Assembly (NCBI GenBank): GCA_025330725.1
Contig: JAIWND010000008.1
Coordinates: 992,001 to 1,056,000 of the forward strand
DNA: 64,000 nt
Source of the DNA: Chlamydoabsidia padenii
Lineage: Eukaryota > Mucoromycota > Mucoromycetes > Mucorales > Cunninghamellaceae
Direction: 5' to 3'
Within the stretch, counting starts at the first letter, position 1. Every line of letters starts with the position of its first letter. Below are positions 1 to 12,517 of the stretch, piece after piece. Below the pieces are notes generated by a model. The model was not told the DNA's origin, searched no databases, and saw nothing but the letters and a program-made list of their open reading frames with translations. The position numbers and the translations under genes are program-made.

Positions 1-2
1 CC

Positions 3-2033
3 ACCCTTACTAAAAGTCACCACTCGTCAAATTCAACCAAGCCTGTCGCCAACAACGAGTTACTGATAAAACAGGACACGACAACACCGCCATCATCACC
101 TGAAGACAATATGCTGATCTCACCACCACCTTCTGCAAAATCACTTACGGCTGAATTCAACACTTTTGCTATTGGCCAGATCAACAAAAGTACACCAACA
201 ATAAAGCGACATCAAGATCCGCCAATGCAGGAATCGAGGCGGATTTCATTGGCGACCACCAACTCGACAGGATTGATCAAGGATGCACGACTCGGCCCCC
301 AGGAACGAGATTTACCTCCACTACCTCAACCACATCATTATCAACATCAACAGTTACCACCTTTGCCTCAACATCATTATCACCAACAACAATTACCACC
401 ATTACCAGAAGATCAACATATACATGACACAAGCAAATCGAATTCATCAAACTCTTTGGATTGTCTTCCCTCTTCTTGTTCGTTTACTGCTACTGGAACT
501 AGTGGTGAAGCTGCTGCATTGGATACACCAGCCAAAGACTTTGTAGATCCTGTTGATAATGGAACTAGCCAACAACAACCATCACCATCGCCAGCATTAC
601 ATATCGACACAAACAGGACGATAAATAACAATGACAGCAACTATTATCCTGACAGCTCACTACTTGCCGCCTCTCTTACGGAACCAGCACCACACCCATT
701 ATCTTTGACACCACATCATCCACAGTTTCCACCAATAACACTAGACAGTCTCAACAACTTTTGCCGGGAAGCTCAAGCATCACCTCATGATCTTGCCCTA
801 CAACTCAACTTTGCCAAATACTTGATGGAGGCTGTGCAACAAGTCCATATTGACGACGTGTCACGATCCACCAAGGCTAAGACTGCCATGCTCTTGGAAG
901 CTCAACGAATTGTCAAGACTCTGGCGATGCAATCAAGAATCGGACGATCAGGCTATGCGGAGGCTCAATTCTATCTGGCGAATGCGTATGGGGCAGGGTT
1001 AATGTTGCTGGATGTCAGTCATGAAAAGGCATTTCATCTCTACTTGCAAGGCTCCAAACAATCTCATCCGGCATGTACTTATCGTGCTGGGGTTTGCTAT
1101 GAACTGGGTTTGGGGACAAAACGGGATAATGCACGAGCCATCCGGTTTTATCGCAAGGCGGCCAATCTCGGTGATCCATCGGCAATGTACAAACTGGCCA
1201 TGATACTGCTCTGGGGACTCTTGGATCAGACGAAACATCCAAAAGAAGCAATTTCGTGGCTCAAACGGGCGGCTCCTTTGGCGGACGCTTACCATCCTGA
1301 AATCCTCCATGAACTTGGGCTGGTGTATGAAAACGACAACATTCCTTCGGTTATCCCGGATCAAGATTACACTCGGGAACTCGTGACCAAGGCGGCCAGG
1401 TTTGGCTATGCTCCGTCTCAATACAAGCTTGGTATAGCATATGAAAATGGGCTGTGGCATTGTCCAATAGATGCGCGGCGATCGATTGCATGGTACACAA
1501 AGGCAGCAGAACAAGGGCACATGGAATCAGCATTGGCACTCTCGGGTTGGTATCTGACAGGTGCACTCGGGTCGGATGGTGTGGAACTCTTGGCTCAAAA
1601 TGATATGCAAGCTTATCTCTGGGCAAGAAAGGTGGCGGATGTTGGCTATGCGAAAGGACAATACGCCTGTGGATACTATGCGGAAATGGGGATTGGCGTG
1701 GGACAAAATATGGCAGAAGCTTTACATTGGTACGAACTGGCTGCTCAACAGAAATATGCCAAGGCTATCAATAGACTGGCTGATCTCAAACTCTCCAACA
1801 CCAATATAAAGCAGCAGCGTAAAAAACAGCAACAGCGTCTATCATTACAATCCTCACGGTCTTATTTGGCTAAAACAGAAGATGGGCAACGTAGAAACTC
1901 GACTTTAAATTTATCAAGTAAATCGGCTGATCAACAATTGTCTCAAGGATGTCGACAGACTACTCCTCAAGCGTTTAAAATGACAAGGACTGGCCCATCT
2001 ACACGAAATATAGGCAGCTGTCAGATCATGTAA
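3..2033 (+). CDS. SKT5: Skt5/Chs4-like chitin synthase activator, Sel1 repeats (5' partial)
   Basis: Regulator of chitin synthase: Skt5/Chs4 proteins bind and activate a Chs3-type enzyme at the membrane. The frame is open from base 3, with Ser/Thr/Pro-rich codons before the first ATG at 111, so the true start may lie outside the window. Residues 1 to about 200 from that ATG are low complexity (His/Gln/Pro/Ser). From about residue 250 a run of Sel1-type (TPR-like) repeats follows, with cores such as AFHLYLQGSKQSHPACTYRA, YKLAMILLWGLL, SIAWYTKAAEQGH and ALHWYELAAQQ. This order and wording match the Skt5/Chs4 family closely. The protein ends in Cys-Gln-Ile-Met, a CaaX box, as expected because yeast Skt5 is prenylated. 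No intron is seen in the part present. Family call is strong; the N-terminal boundary is uncertain. Confidence 0.88.
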   Translation, partial: TLTKSHHSSNSTKPVANNELLIKQDTTTPPSSPEDNMLISPPPSAKSLTAEFNTFAIGQINKSTPTIKRHQDPPMQESRRISLATTNSTGLIKDARLGPQERDLPPLPQPHHYQHQQLPPLPQHHYHQQQLPPLPEDQHIHDTSKSNSSNSLDCLPSSCSFTATGTSGEAAALDTPAKDFVDPVDNGTSQQQPSPSPALHIDTNRTINNNDSNYYPDSSLLAASLTEPAPHPLSLTPHHPQFPPITLDSLNNFCREAQASPHDLALQLNFAKYLMEAVQQVHIDDVSRSTKAKTAMLLEAQRIVKTLAMQSRIGRSGYAEAQFYLANAYGAGLMLLDVSHEKAFHLYLQGSKQSHPACTYRAGVCYELGLGTKRDNARAIRFYRKAANLGDPSAMYKLAMILLWGLLDQTKHPKEAISWLKRAAPLADAYHPEILHELGLVYENDNIPSVIPDQDYTRELVTKAARFGYAPSQYKLGIAYENGLWHCPIDARRSIAWYTKAAEQGHMESALALSGWYLTGALGSDGVELLAQNDMQAYLWARKVADVGYAKGQYACGYYAEMGIGVGQNMAEALHWYELAAQQKYAKAINRLADLKLSNTNIKQQRKKQQQRLSLQSSRSYLAKTEDGQRRNSTLNLSSKSADQQLSQGCRQTTPQAFKMTRTGPSTRNIGSCQIM

Positions 2034-2395
2034 ACCCGAAACCGCCTTCTTTTTTTTTTATTAGTCCATACTAGTACTATATATATATATATAACTATAG
2101 CTTAATTGTTAACTTGTGTTTACTTTTAATCAATCAATTAATTAATAAATTATATTCTATACTGGATCAGAAGCCTGACTTTTGGCTGTCAATGAAATGG
2201 GGCGGGTGGATCGGGGTTTAAAACAAAGAGAAGAAGGGAAAGAAGAAAAAAAAAAAACTTGTCTTTTTTCCTTTTCCTTTCCTTTACAATACTCTTCTCA
2301 TCATTCCCTCCTGTGCTTACATTCCTTACATATTCAATTGGCTCAATTCATCCACCATACACTAAACAACAATAGACAGCAAATCAACATACACC

Positions 2396-4006
2396 ATGCC
2401 TCGAAAAAGTCAAAGAGAAGAAGATGCAACACTTACCAGCGACTATAAATCAACACAGAAAAAGAAGTATATGACACCAAGCAACCTACGATTGGCTTCT
2501 CACAACAAGACTCGTGTTGCTTATTTCCATGATGAAGGTGTTGGCAATTATCACTATGGAGTAAGTACAATTAATAAAAGATAAATATATTGTTATTGTA
2601 CTGGATCTAACTAATATTGTTTATTTATTACCATTATTATTATTATTATTCCGTTTACTTTGATCTTGATAGGAACGACATCCTATGAAACCACATCGCC
2701 TGACTTTGACTAATCACCTTGTATTGAACTATGGTTTACACAAGAAAATGGAGATCTTCCAACCTCGAAGGGCAACTGACAACGAAATACTAGAATTCCA
2801 TGCACCAGACTATGTCGACTTTTTAAAAAGGTGAGAATGAAATAGTAAACACAATACGGCCAATTAACTAACTAATATATTTTTTTGTATGTATATAGAG
2901 TGACACCAGACAATGCAGAAGAATTCGAACAAGTATTCCAACGATTCAATGTGGGTGATGATTGTCCAATCTTTGATGGTATTTACGACTTTTGCCAACG
3001 ATACGCAGGTGCATCTATCGAAGCGTCACGGAAACTTATTGCAGGCGGGGCAGATATCTGTATCAACTGGTCTGGCGGTCTACATCATGCCAAAAAAAGC
3101 GAAGCTAGTGGGTTTTGTTATGTCAACGATATTGTCCTTGGTATCCTCGAACTCTTACGCTACTTTCCTCGGGTGCTTTATGTGGATATCGACATTCATC
3201 ATGGTGATGGCGTCCAAGAGGCCTTTTATTCAACCGACCGAGTCATGACTGTCTCCTTCCACAAATACAATGGGGATTTTTTCCCTGGTACGGGTCACTT
3301 GGATGAAATTGGCAGCTCCTTGGGTAAATACTATTCGGTGAATGTACCTCTACGGGATGGAATCGACGACGATGCATATATTTGGCTCTTTCAAGAAGTA
3401 ATGGATGGTGTCATGGCAACCTATCAACCTTCGGCGATTGTTTTACAGTGTGGTGCAGATTCCTTGGGATGCGATCGACTGGGATGCTTCAACCTCAGTA
3501 TCGAAGCTCATGGACGGTGTGTACAGATCATGAAGGATTATAAGATACCAATGATGGTGGTGGGTGGTGGTGGCTATACGGTTCGCAACGTGGCACGGTG
3601 CTGGACATATGAAACATCTATCCTCGTCGACCAAGAACTCTCTAATGATTTACCGCCAAACGAATACATTGACTTTTTTAGACCAGATTACCAACTTCAT
3701 CCTCATCTATCTGGCAGGGTCGAAAATCAAAACGATCGACAATATTTACTCAAGGTACGCGAACGGGTCATGGAACAACTACGCTACTTGGATGCTGCAC
3801 CAAGTATACAAATGCAAGAAATCCCTCCTGATATTCAAGGATTCTTGGATGGTGATGAAGACATGGAGGATGAACACGAAGATTCGTCTTTTGGAAAGGA
3901 TCACCGACCTCTTTTACCCAAGACTAGATTGGTCCCTGAAGCTGAATGGTATGAAGATGACGACGATAATGATGGTGAAACTGGTGCATCTGATATGGAA
4001 TTCTGA
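2396..4006 (+). CDS. HOS2: Class I histone deacetylase, HOS2/HDAC3 type
   Basis: Zinc-dependent lysine deacetylase; HOS2/HDAC3 enzymes are the catalytic subunit of Set3/NCoR-type complexes. Exons are 2396-2560, 2673-2830 and 2899-4006, with GT-AG introns, giving 476 residues. The catalytic domain follows a short basic N-terminus: [13 protein letters not shown] near residue 50, [11 protein letters not shown], the zinc-binding/catalytic [15 protein letters not shown], and [16 protein letters not shown], then [18 protein letters not shown]. The stretches [11 protein letters not shown] and the [10 protein letters not shown] tail side with HOS2/HDAC3 rather than RPD3. The last about 50 residues are acidic ([19 protein letters not shown]). 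A CCCT-type microsatellite begins right after the stop. An upstream CGGGGTTTAAA element lies about 180 bp before the start. Family certain; the HOS2 rather than RPD3 assignment is made by eye from sequence wording. Confidence 0.93.
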
Positions 4007-7000
4007 TACCCTCCCTCCCTCCCTCCCTCCCTCTAACCACCTCTTATCATCCACTTGGTCTGGTTTATCTTTTTATACATAGTTTATATTCATATTCTGT
4101 TGATTAGCTAATAACATCCCCTCTTTATTTTGTTTTTTGTATAATATCTAAACCCGTTTAATTGCTTCTAATTGGAAACATGTACAATTTTTTAATAATA
4201 AAAAAAGTGCCAGTCGCACTCCTTGATTTGCCTTACAAGTATGATCGGATGGATTTCTGATACATTCTCGTCTATACAGTTTTGTCTTTGAGTTAACCAT
4301 CCAAAATAATCTTTACCCTCACATTTAGAAATGTTTCAAGTACATCATGCTTATATCAACGTCTGTTTAATTCGAATATGGTGAATATGACAAATTCATG
4401 CGTTTTCAAATCCCGCTCACATACAGCTTTTATACGACTTATGATATGTATGTGGTCGACACATAAAGTATTATAGTTTTCTTTATTACATTCAATTTAA
4501 AGTAAAAACTATGTCTATATCATGGTAAATATGGAGGGAATAGGGGAAGCGTAGTATATGATAAAGAGTGAGACTAAACTATATGTGTGTGAGATAAAGC
4601 CAGAGACCGGCATCATTTTATTCATCATTCCATCCAGTCAATGTTTAAGAGAGAGTCCACCGATTTATTTTGGTTGTTGATTAACCGAGCCTATTGAATA
4701 AATAAATAAAAATGTTTAGTCGATCCGGCTGTTCATTTTCTGTTGTTATTGGAGGGGAAAGAGTTACATATTCGAATCGTCCACCCAATACAGTTTATGA
4801 GAGAAGCGCATCCAATTCCTAGCAGTCCATAGGCTAAGATTATTCAAATTATCACTACGTTACCGTTCGCCGATCGTCATCATCACTACCTTTACTGCAA
4901 TTTATCGTGTTGTTTGGTAAGCTACTGCCAAAGGTGGGACTTGAGTTGAGAAGACGATTGTGAGTGAGCGTTATTGTAGATTTACCCAAGCTTGAGGGTC
5001 CGTCATTTTCGTTTGTGTTTCGAGTTCTTTTTATTGATGGTTACAATTTCCAGTCCATACTCCTAAGAATCAATAAAGGAATAACCATTAAACATCAATA
5101 TATGGCAAAAGACAAAAAAAAAAAAAAAAAAAAAAAGTATCATTGTTTTAATGTATGTACTTACGTTGAATCTACCTCCATACGTCCAGATGTTATGACA
5201 GACAGCATGAAGATTCAAGTAAAGTTGTAGACCAGTCCATTCAAAGAAGCAAAGTCGGGATCGTAAATGATATAGTTATGATAATCTATGCATAAAAAAA
5301 TATGTTAGTGTCCACCTACAGCATTAGTATCCCATCCTATCTTTTTTATTGAGCTGTATCAAGCCGCCGCTTGCGACCCTAACTAGACAAAAGGAGAGAG
5401 CACCAAAAATAGACTGTTTCATCAACTTACCAATCAAGGGCACCATTGCAAAGAGAGAGGAATACCAACCATACCATCAGTTTGTTCCTAAGCCAATCCA
5501 AGTGAAGAGAGAGGTTCACTATCATTTATTGGTAGTTGAGCCATGGGAATTTCAAGATAGGAAGCCAAGGCATTTCTATAAGAATAAGGTTGTTGTTTCT
5601 GTCAGTTCCATCTTATATTATAAACTTGTTGTTTAATCCTTTTAGGTGTCTGCTGGTCAGTTGTGTTGGAAGTAGGTAAGGACAATTCCATTTTCGGCGT
5701 ATTCGTATTGTTGCTATCTATTGTAACTGTTTGCTTGGTAGTCTTGTCAAACTAGTTGTTTGCTTAGTCCATTAGCATCAACGGTTAATACTGTTCAAAG
5801 TGTGAGATTGATAAATTGGTGCCTGTCATTGTCGTGCTGAATCGTTGTATAATTTAAAAATCGAACAGAGAGAGAGGGGGGAGGAAAAGGAGGAAGGCCC
5901 CCGCGAGTTTTATCTTTCATTATTTTCAAATCCCGCCTTCTCAAAAAAAAAAAAAAAAAAAAACGGTTACGCTGAAAAAAAAAAAGTGCCTGTTGGGATT
6001 AAAAATAATTCTCTGTTCCTTTTTGCATGAGTTTCAACTGTATAAAGTCATCCCTTTATATTCTATAATTATCAGCTGGCATAGTCATATGAAGAATATA
6101 TGTGAGCCTACTACCCATCGACTAGACATTTCTATATATTGCAATCGAATGCAAGCTGGTTAAAAAAAAAAAAAAAGGAAAAGATCAAGCATCTATGTAT
6201 TTGATGATCTGAAATGCTTTCTGTATTCTATTATAAATAAAAAGAGGGTTTCAAAGTGCTACGAACCTTCCGGCTTGAATGAGTCTTGGCATTATTTTCG
6301 GTGTTGGAATTCTCACTTTGACAGATCAATTTGGGAATGATCATAAACTATTTTTTCTTCCCCTACTTGGTACTTTAAAGAATGTTTCCCCCGAATCTAA
6401 AGATAGCGATTTGAGGATATAGCATTCTGATTTACTGGGCCAAGAGGATGGTTGCCTTGATCAATCATTGCGTGTGAATTCGATCTATTTATAGCAACCA
6501 GCGAACTTTTTTTTTTTTTTTTCCCCTCGACCAACCTGATAGATGAAAAACGTCTCAGCTGCTTCCGGTCTTGTATGACCGTTTTAAAATAATTTTCCTT
6601 ATATGATCAAATCACTTGTGGTTGTCTGTGCAAGGGTGCAAGTAATGAACGATGATATGGATTGATGTCCATGTTCGTACCCTATACGATCAGAAATAAT
6701 CGATCGTACCTTACAATATTGTTCGACTCCACTGACTTTTGTTGTTTTGATGAATAATACAGTGATCACACACATGTTACAACTACAACATAAAAGACAA
6801 TATAAGCCAATTCAGGCCAGATCAGCATTTCAAAACCCGATACCGACAGGTGCTTCCAACAAAGGTAGGTGAACCCAAGTTCATCAGTACACATTCATAT
6901 CATATCGCACAATACAAACCATACATAATTAACAAGTAGCTATAAATAAGAGTGTCCCTGATAACAAAAAAAGAGCTCGAATCATGATGATAACCAATGA

Positions 7001-7187
7001 ACCAAAAGAATTATCCTAATGTGGATAATTTATTTATTTCAGTGAAACGATGATTTCAATCGCCGATGACCCCTTTTATAATGGGGCAAGTCATTCTTTT
7101 TTTTTATTTTCCCTTTCTTTTCTCTACTTTTCACTTTATCCTTTTACCTAATCATCCATTCATTCATTATAAACAAACAGACGATCC

Positions 7188-7220
<33 letters not shown>

Positions 7221-7266
7221 CAACTTTATCATTATCCCTCTATCATCATACACTTAATAATAAAAA
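4007..7266. other. 3.3-kb intergenic region, no gene seen
   Basis: AT-rich DNA without a credible coding exon on either strand: open frames are short, cross homopolymers and show no family resemblance. It begins with a (CCCT)n tract at about 4010-4034 and the 3' end of the deacetylase gene. It holds A tracts at about 5114-5136, 5942-5963 and 6162-6176 and a T tract near 6507-6522. Two perfect copies of the TTTTCAAATCCCGC element occur at 4403-4416 and 5923-5936, and related forms near 6830 (TTTCAAAACCCG) and 7054. No tRNA, snRNA or rRNA was recognised. A noncoding transcript cannot be excluded. Confidence 0.6.
7188..7222. repeat. (TTA)n microsatellite
   Basis: About ten TTA/ATT units roughly 45 bp upstream of the start codon of the Ser-rich surface protein gene. 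Confidence 0.75.
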
Positions 7267-8318
7267 ATGGTCCGCTCAACAATAACTTTTGCTTCTTTGG
7301 TTGGGTTATCTCTGTCGATGGTATCAGCAGGTGGGATGATCGGTCAAGTCGTTGATTCCACTTCATTCTGTGTGTTTCTTCCTCCTCCTGGGCAAATGAG
7401 TGCACCTTTATCTGACAACGAATGGGATTCACAAGCTTATTGTATGGGCGATACTCCCAAGGCGGTGGGTGCGAATACTTTACCGAACGGATTTATCCAA
7501 TCTGCTCATTATGTAATCACTGACGACTATGTCCAAGTAACTGGTCAAATTGATCCTTCCAAGGTTGGATTGAATCCTACTGATGAAGGTGGTCAATGTG
7601 ATATCATGGTAATAAAAAAAAAAACAGGTGTAATACAAGGAAGTATGATCTGTGCCTAATTGATTCTTTTTCTTTTTCTTTTTTTATTTATGAATAGGCA
7701 CCGAAAGGATCTTCATGCGCTGGATGGCAATACTATGTTAATTTGATCGAACCTGCTGGAAACACCTATTGTATGCGATGCTGTGTATGTATATCTAACA
7801 AAAAAAAAAAAAAATTCAACGGATTGGAAATTAATCATTTTTTACTTTATACATAGAATGACCCTGTGAACTGTAACCGAGGTATCTCTCAAGATGGATG
7901 CGCACGTGTGATTCCCGGTGATTATAGTGGTCCTATGGATGGCAGTGGCAGTGGTGTATCTACTCCTTCTCCATCTGGCACCTCGTCGTCTTCTTCTTCT
8001 TCCTCAGATGCAGCAGCAACAACTACTTCCTCTGCCACCACCACCTCATCATCATCATCCACTTTGTCCTCTTCATCTACATCGTCATCATCATCATCAA
8101 CATCTTCATCATCACCGGTTAACGTGCCTGCGACTGCTTCATCATCTAGTGTATCACCTAGCAAAAACGATCCTGCAACTCCTGATGGATCGAAATCTGC
8201 TGGCTTAGGTCAAACATCCATTACAGCACAATCTGTGAATCAAGCACCCTCAATGACTGGTCGATCTCTTCTTACTGGTGGTTTGGTTGGCGCGATGATT
8301 TTGGCTTTAGCTATATAA
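7267..8318 (+). CDS. Secreted Cys-containing, Ser-rich protein, probably GPI-anchored
   Basis: Predicted cell-surface protein of unknown function. Exons 7267-7608, 7698-7784 and 7857-8318 give 296 residues. Residues 1-21 form a signal peptide (ITFASLVGLSLSMVSA). The next about 150 residues are a Cys-containing globular domain with FCVFLPPPG near residue 37, then CDIM, SSCAGWQYYVNLIEP, YCMRCCNDPVNC and DGCARVIPGDYSGP. From about residue 165 comes a long Ser/Thr run encoded by TCA/TCT-type repeats, then a hydrophobic tail (LLTGGLVGAMILALAI) with no basic residues after it, typical of a GPI signal. The start follows a (TTA)n tract and TAATAATAAAAAATGG. I recognise the architecture (fungal wall or plasma-membrane protein) but not a named family. 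Confidence 0.82.
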
Positions 8319-8641
8319 ATAATTCCTTCCCTTTTTGCATTGTTGAAATAGTGGTCCCATAATCTATATTTTTATCTTTACCTAAAACTATTAACACATT
8401 TGATCGTATTACCTTTTATTACTTTATTATCTATTCTATTTGATATGTAAAAATAAAAAACCAATGCATACACTGTATTGATATGCGCTAAAGGTATAAA
8501 TGGTGATTTGGCTTAAAAAAAAGTTTATTGATTTATTATTGTAAGAGATGTATAAAAAAGCAAATGTATATCTAATAAAGTGAGGGCAATAAGGGTGTGT
8601 ATGTTATGTATGACAAAAAAAAGAATGAGGGGGGGGGTTGT

Positions 8642-11600
8642 TCAGCGTGATCGCTTGGGTAATGGTGAGGTCATTGTCGTATCCATGTCCATCAAACTGT
8701 CATCAAAGAGTATATCGTCGCTATCATCATGGATCAAAGATTGAGAGGAGGGGCGTTTTCGGTTGATAGGAAGTATTTCACTGGAAAGGGAATTGTTACC
8801 CGTACTTCGGTCTATAAAGGCGAGATCGCTGGACATGGTTGCTGTTGATGAAGGGAAGAGTCTGACCTGGTTTTGTTGGAAATCATCAAGAGTAATTGAG
8901 TGAGGATTTCTTTCGCGTTGCTGATTCATAAAATTGATTTCCTTGATTTCCGTAAACTTTCCCTTCAAGGTGTCCAGTCCGTTGAGATGAGCAATTTTAA
9001 TAGCTGCATCGACAGATGTAGAAAAATGCAATGCGTTCGCCAATTCCAAAGCCCGATTGATTTTTTCTGATTTGCACGCCAGCTATTTTTAATAAAACAA
9101 ATAAAGTGAGCGATCAAGTTCCATCTGCTCTTTTATGATTTACCCGTATTAATAGTAATAGTGATTTGTCCATTTCAACATCAGCTTGAACGAATTCAGA
9201 TTCGTATTGATCCATTGAGTCGGTAGCATCGGCTTCATCGCGTTCGTGTAAAGTGACAATGCGTTTGCGCAAGAAGCTAGTTAAATATAAGAAGATTAGA
9301 GAGATGACCAAGTTATTTATATATACACCTATCACTCTTTATCTTTTAGTTTCATTTTTACCTTTCTTCAAAGTCATCACCATTTGGATCAGTGGAAGCA
9401 ACTGGTATATGTAGTTCTACTTCTGTGGACAATGGGACAGGGAAATAGGGTTCTGTGATTTGACCCTATTGAATGCATGGTACAAAAAAAAAAAAAAGAT
9501 GAGTGAGTTCAAGTCATTAACCCGCATTACGCTACCATTTTCACTTGCTTACCCGCAAAATGATGCACATAAGGCGATCGTGTAGTAAACCCACTGGCCA
9601 ATAAGTTTCTGTTCGTCCACGTCGAGCAGCTGTTTGTCGTCCATCGAAAACGGGTACCCAAGCCGATTGCCCCGGTCGTCGTTGGCGATGAAGGATTCGT
9701 AAAATGCCGTTTGTATCGTATGTTGCAGGCTGTGTTGTTTCCGAAAACCCGATCCATGTCAATTCACTTTCATTCGAGAGAGGCAATGGTCCACGTTGAA
9801 TTATATCATTGTCATTTGTGTTGAGGAGTATAAATTCCAAGTTTTGTTGTTGCTTGTTGATAGTGGGACCAGTCGAGCATACAATCAGAGCGAGATCAGA
9901 CCGACCAACAATGGATACCACATCTTGGATACAGAAGATATGTGTTTGAAGGCCAGATAGACTAAAGGTTCGCACGTATCCTGCACTTGTAGTAACAATC
10001 ACTGATATATCATTAATTGCCACAGCTATAATAGGAAGAAGAAGAAGAAAAGTTAGTATAAGCTAAACTATCCTATAGCACAGTATACATTACCTTCAAC
10101 ATCTTCGCCTATGGGTAGGTAGGACGTCCATTCTTTTTTATTTGACCAAGAATTTAAAGGATGGTAGTGGACTATAGAAGGAGTGCGTTCGTTCTTGGTG
10201 TCATCATCATCACTGTCACTGAGAGCATCCAAATCATCATCGTCGATAGCACCTGTACCTGTTCGAGACCGCTTTTCCTTTGGTTTTTCTTGACCTTCAA
10301 CAGCAAAGACCAGACCGTTTGTGCCCAAAGCAGCCATTGTATAATGGATATAATCAGAGAAGTGGAAGTTGCGGTTTTGAGACTGATCGTGGAATTCAAC
10401 ATTGACAATTGAGTTGGCGCTTTGATAAACAGTGTAGACCAAACCAACCAAGTTAAAGTCGAGATAACGCCGTTCACCTTCTTCTGGTGTTTCTGAATTC
10501 ACCATACGTTTAAACGTTGTTGATCCAGGCTGGAATCGCATTGGCCACTCCAAAGAAGAGACAAGTCCTAAATAAATGGTAAAAGTGCATGAGACAATCT
10601 ATATAAGCTTTTCTATTTTTACTTTACTTACCTTTAGCATGATGGATAGGGATGTGTTGTTGGTGTTGTTTTCCATTCATTAGAGGTCCCTGGACGCTTT
10701 CCATGTCAGAGAACAAGTTTTCATCCACCCCTTCACCATGTTCCACTTCTTCACCTTCTTCCAACAAAGATCCATCGTCTTCACTGTCGCCCAAAGTATC
10801 TGTCATGGCCATGTCGTCCAAAAAGTCGGGCATAGATGATGTCATTGGTGTTTCCTCTTGTGTTGCAATGGATAATTTTTTGTTTGGACCAGGTAGTTCT
10901 TCAGGTACTACTGATTCCCATGTTAGAAGTTTATCATAACCAGTTATCTATAACATCAAATAACCCAGTTAATCATTGTCCGACACCCAATTTATAATTA
11001 CATGTCATGTAAAGAATTGCTTGTCTTACCGTATACGCCAATTCGTTTCTACCAGGATGCCATACCAGAGCAGTAACTTGACGGTCAATATCACGTTCAT
11101 TCACTATTTTCCTTGATTTGATATTCCATATATAGAGATGATTGTGTTTTCCAGTAACAGCAAGATAAAGCCCATTCGACGACCATTTCATGCAAGTCAC
11201 TTCCTATTTAAAGAGTAAGATGCCCGCATACAGAGAGATTAGACTCAACCTTAGTTGTGTTACAATGAGAAAACCTACCTCGGTCCGTGGATGTACCAGT
11301 GTGTACGCAATCGTCCATTTTTCACGTTGAATCATTTGGATACCTGAAAGAATGATCACGATCATAAAAATAAAAAGAGTGATGAGTAGACAAGTTTAAA
11401 AAAAAAGGTGTCCAAATTGTCTTTCTTTCTTTCTGTCAACTTACTTCCATTCTTTCCAGGAATGGCAACATGAGATCCAGTGGGATTCCAGGCAATAATC
11501 ATATTTCGCAGGACATCAGGTTGAGTGGCAGGTAGTTGACCATTGAGTCTCTTGATTACAGAAGGTACACCTGAGATAAAGTTCATATCCCAAATAAGAA

Positions 11601-12304
11601 CTGTGCCATCACAAGAGCTGGATACCAAATACTTGTCCTTGGGATCGTATGCCACCGATTTGGCGGTTGAGTGATGACCTTCCAGTGCCACAATATTTGT
11701 CACATCATTCACCAATACCGATCGTATAGTGTTTTCACTAGTTTCAAAAAGATATCATAGATTTAATTGTGTGTGCTTCTCTGTTTTTTTTTTTTCTTTT
11801 CTACTTACTCTGAAGCGATTGCCATCTTGTTACCGGTAGAATTGAAGGCGACAGAGCGGATAGGGACTTGACTCCGAAACAAGAGTTTTGAGAATTCATT
11901 GTCACCGGTGTTGAATAAAATGATTTTGCCATCGCTACCTGCAGTGGCAACAAAGGAATCCTAAAGAGTTGTGAATCAAAAGACATGAGAGTTAGTTTGG
12001 GTTCCTTACCCTCTATCCCCAAATCAACGCCTTCTATTTTGATTTACAGATATGGCCAGGGCACAGATTGATTCATGTTCGTCAGTGATGGTATTGATAA
12101 CATTATGTTCTTTTGAAGCGTCGTATACGTTGATGCTGCCATCCCCTCGTATCGCTATTAGTTGACTATATATTGATCAAATAAGGGGGCCAAGGTGAGT
12201 CTTTTAAGCAAGTGCATGTATATGTAAGCAAATGATATTTACCTTCCATTGTGTTTGTATACCAAATCATTAACGTCTTTTAGTCCAGTCTGTATGTTTG
12301 CCAT
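8642..12304 (-). CDS. CTF4: Ctf4/Mcl1/AND-1 (WDHD1) replisome adaptor
   Basis: Replication-fork hub that links the CMG helicase to polymerase alpha and other clients through a trimeric SepB domain. The start is the ATG at 12304 (reading MANIQTGLKDVNDLVYKHNG); the first exon is 62 nt and about ten short introns follow. The N-terminal half is WD40 repeats (ASKEHNVINTI, SFVATAGSDGKIILF, GHHSTAKSVAYDPKDKYL, SSCDGTVLIWDMNF, GLYLAVTGKHNHLYIWN). An acidic linker follows at about 10630-10845. The SepB-like propeller starts with MEWPMRFQPGSTTFKR at about 10553 and continues through the NIVNVEFHDQS-type region, as in Ctf4 and AND-1. The C-terminus is helical then basic (PLPKRSR), with no HMG box seen. 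It shares a 213-bp divergent promoter with the zinc-ribbon gene. Exact internal splice sites were not all verified. Confidence 0.85.
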
Positions 12305-12387
12305 TGGTGTTGAATGTATTGAGGAATGCAGAAACAAAAGAAAGGCAGAAGAAAGACTTCTCGCCACTTGAAAAAAGAAAAAAAAAG

Positions 12388-12417
12388 TTTGAAACGCGCC
12401 TGTCGGCGTTCAAATTT
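12388..12417. promoter_or_regulatory. Paired TTTGAA/GGCG elements in divergent promoter
   Basis: Two oppositely oriented copies of the window-wide element lie back to back: TTTGAAACGCGCC (12388-12400) and GGCGTTCAAATTT (12405-12417). They sit 84-130 bp from the start codons of the Ctf4-like gene (minus) and the zinc-ribbon gene (plus). Function is inferred only from position and recurrence. Confidence 0.45.
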
Positions 12418-12517
12418 AGAAGAGGAGGCAAGTGACGCTGCTTATTTGAAAAAATTCTTTCCTGTTTATATCATTCACCTCTTTTCTTCTCAATCATTCA
12501 TCCTTCTACATATACCA

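Noticed and set aside
999..1520. Antisense frame across the Sel1 repeats
   Set aside because: Shadow of a strongly conserved coding region.
5349..5636. Possible 95-residue gene in the 4-7 kb region
   Set aside because: No family resemblance, no promoter element at the usual distance, and composition like noncoding DNA.
7922..8164. Acidic protein on the minus strand opposite the Ser-rich gene
   Set aside because: Antisense shadow of TCA/TCT serine codons; no start context, splicing or promoter.
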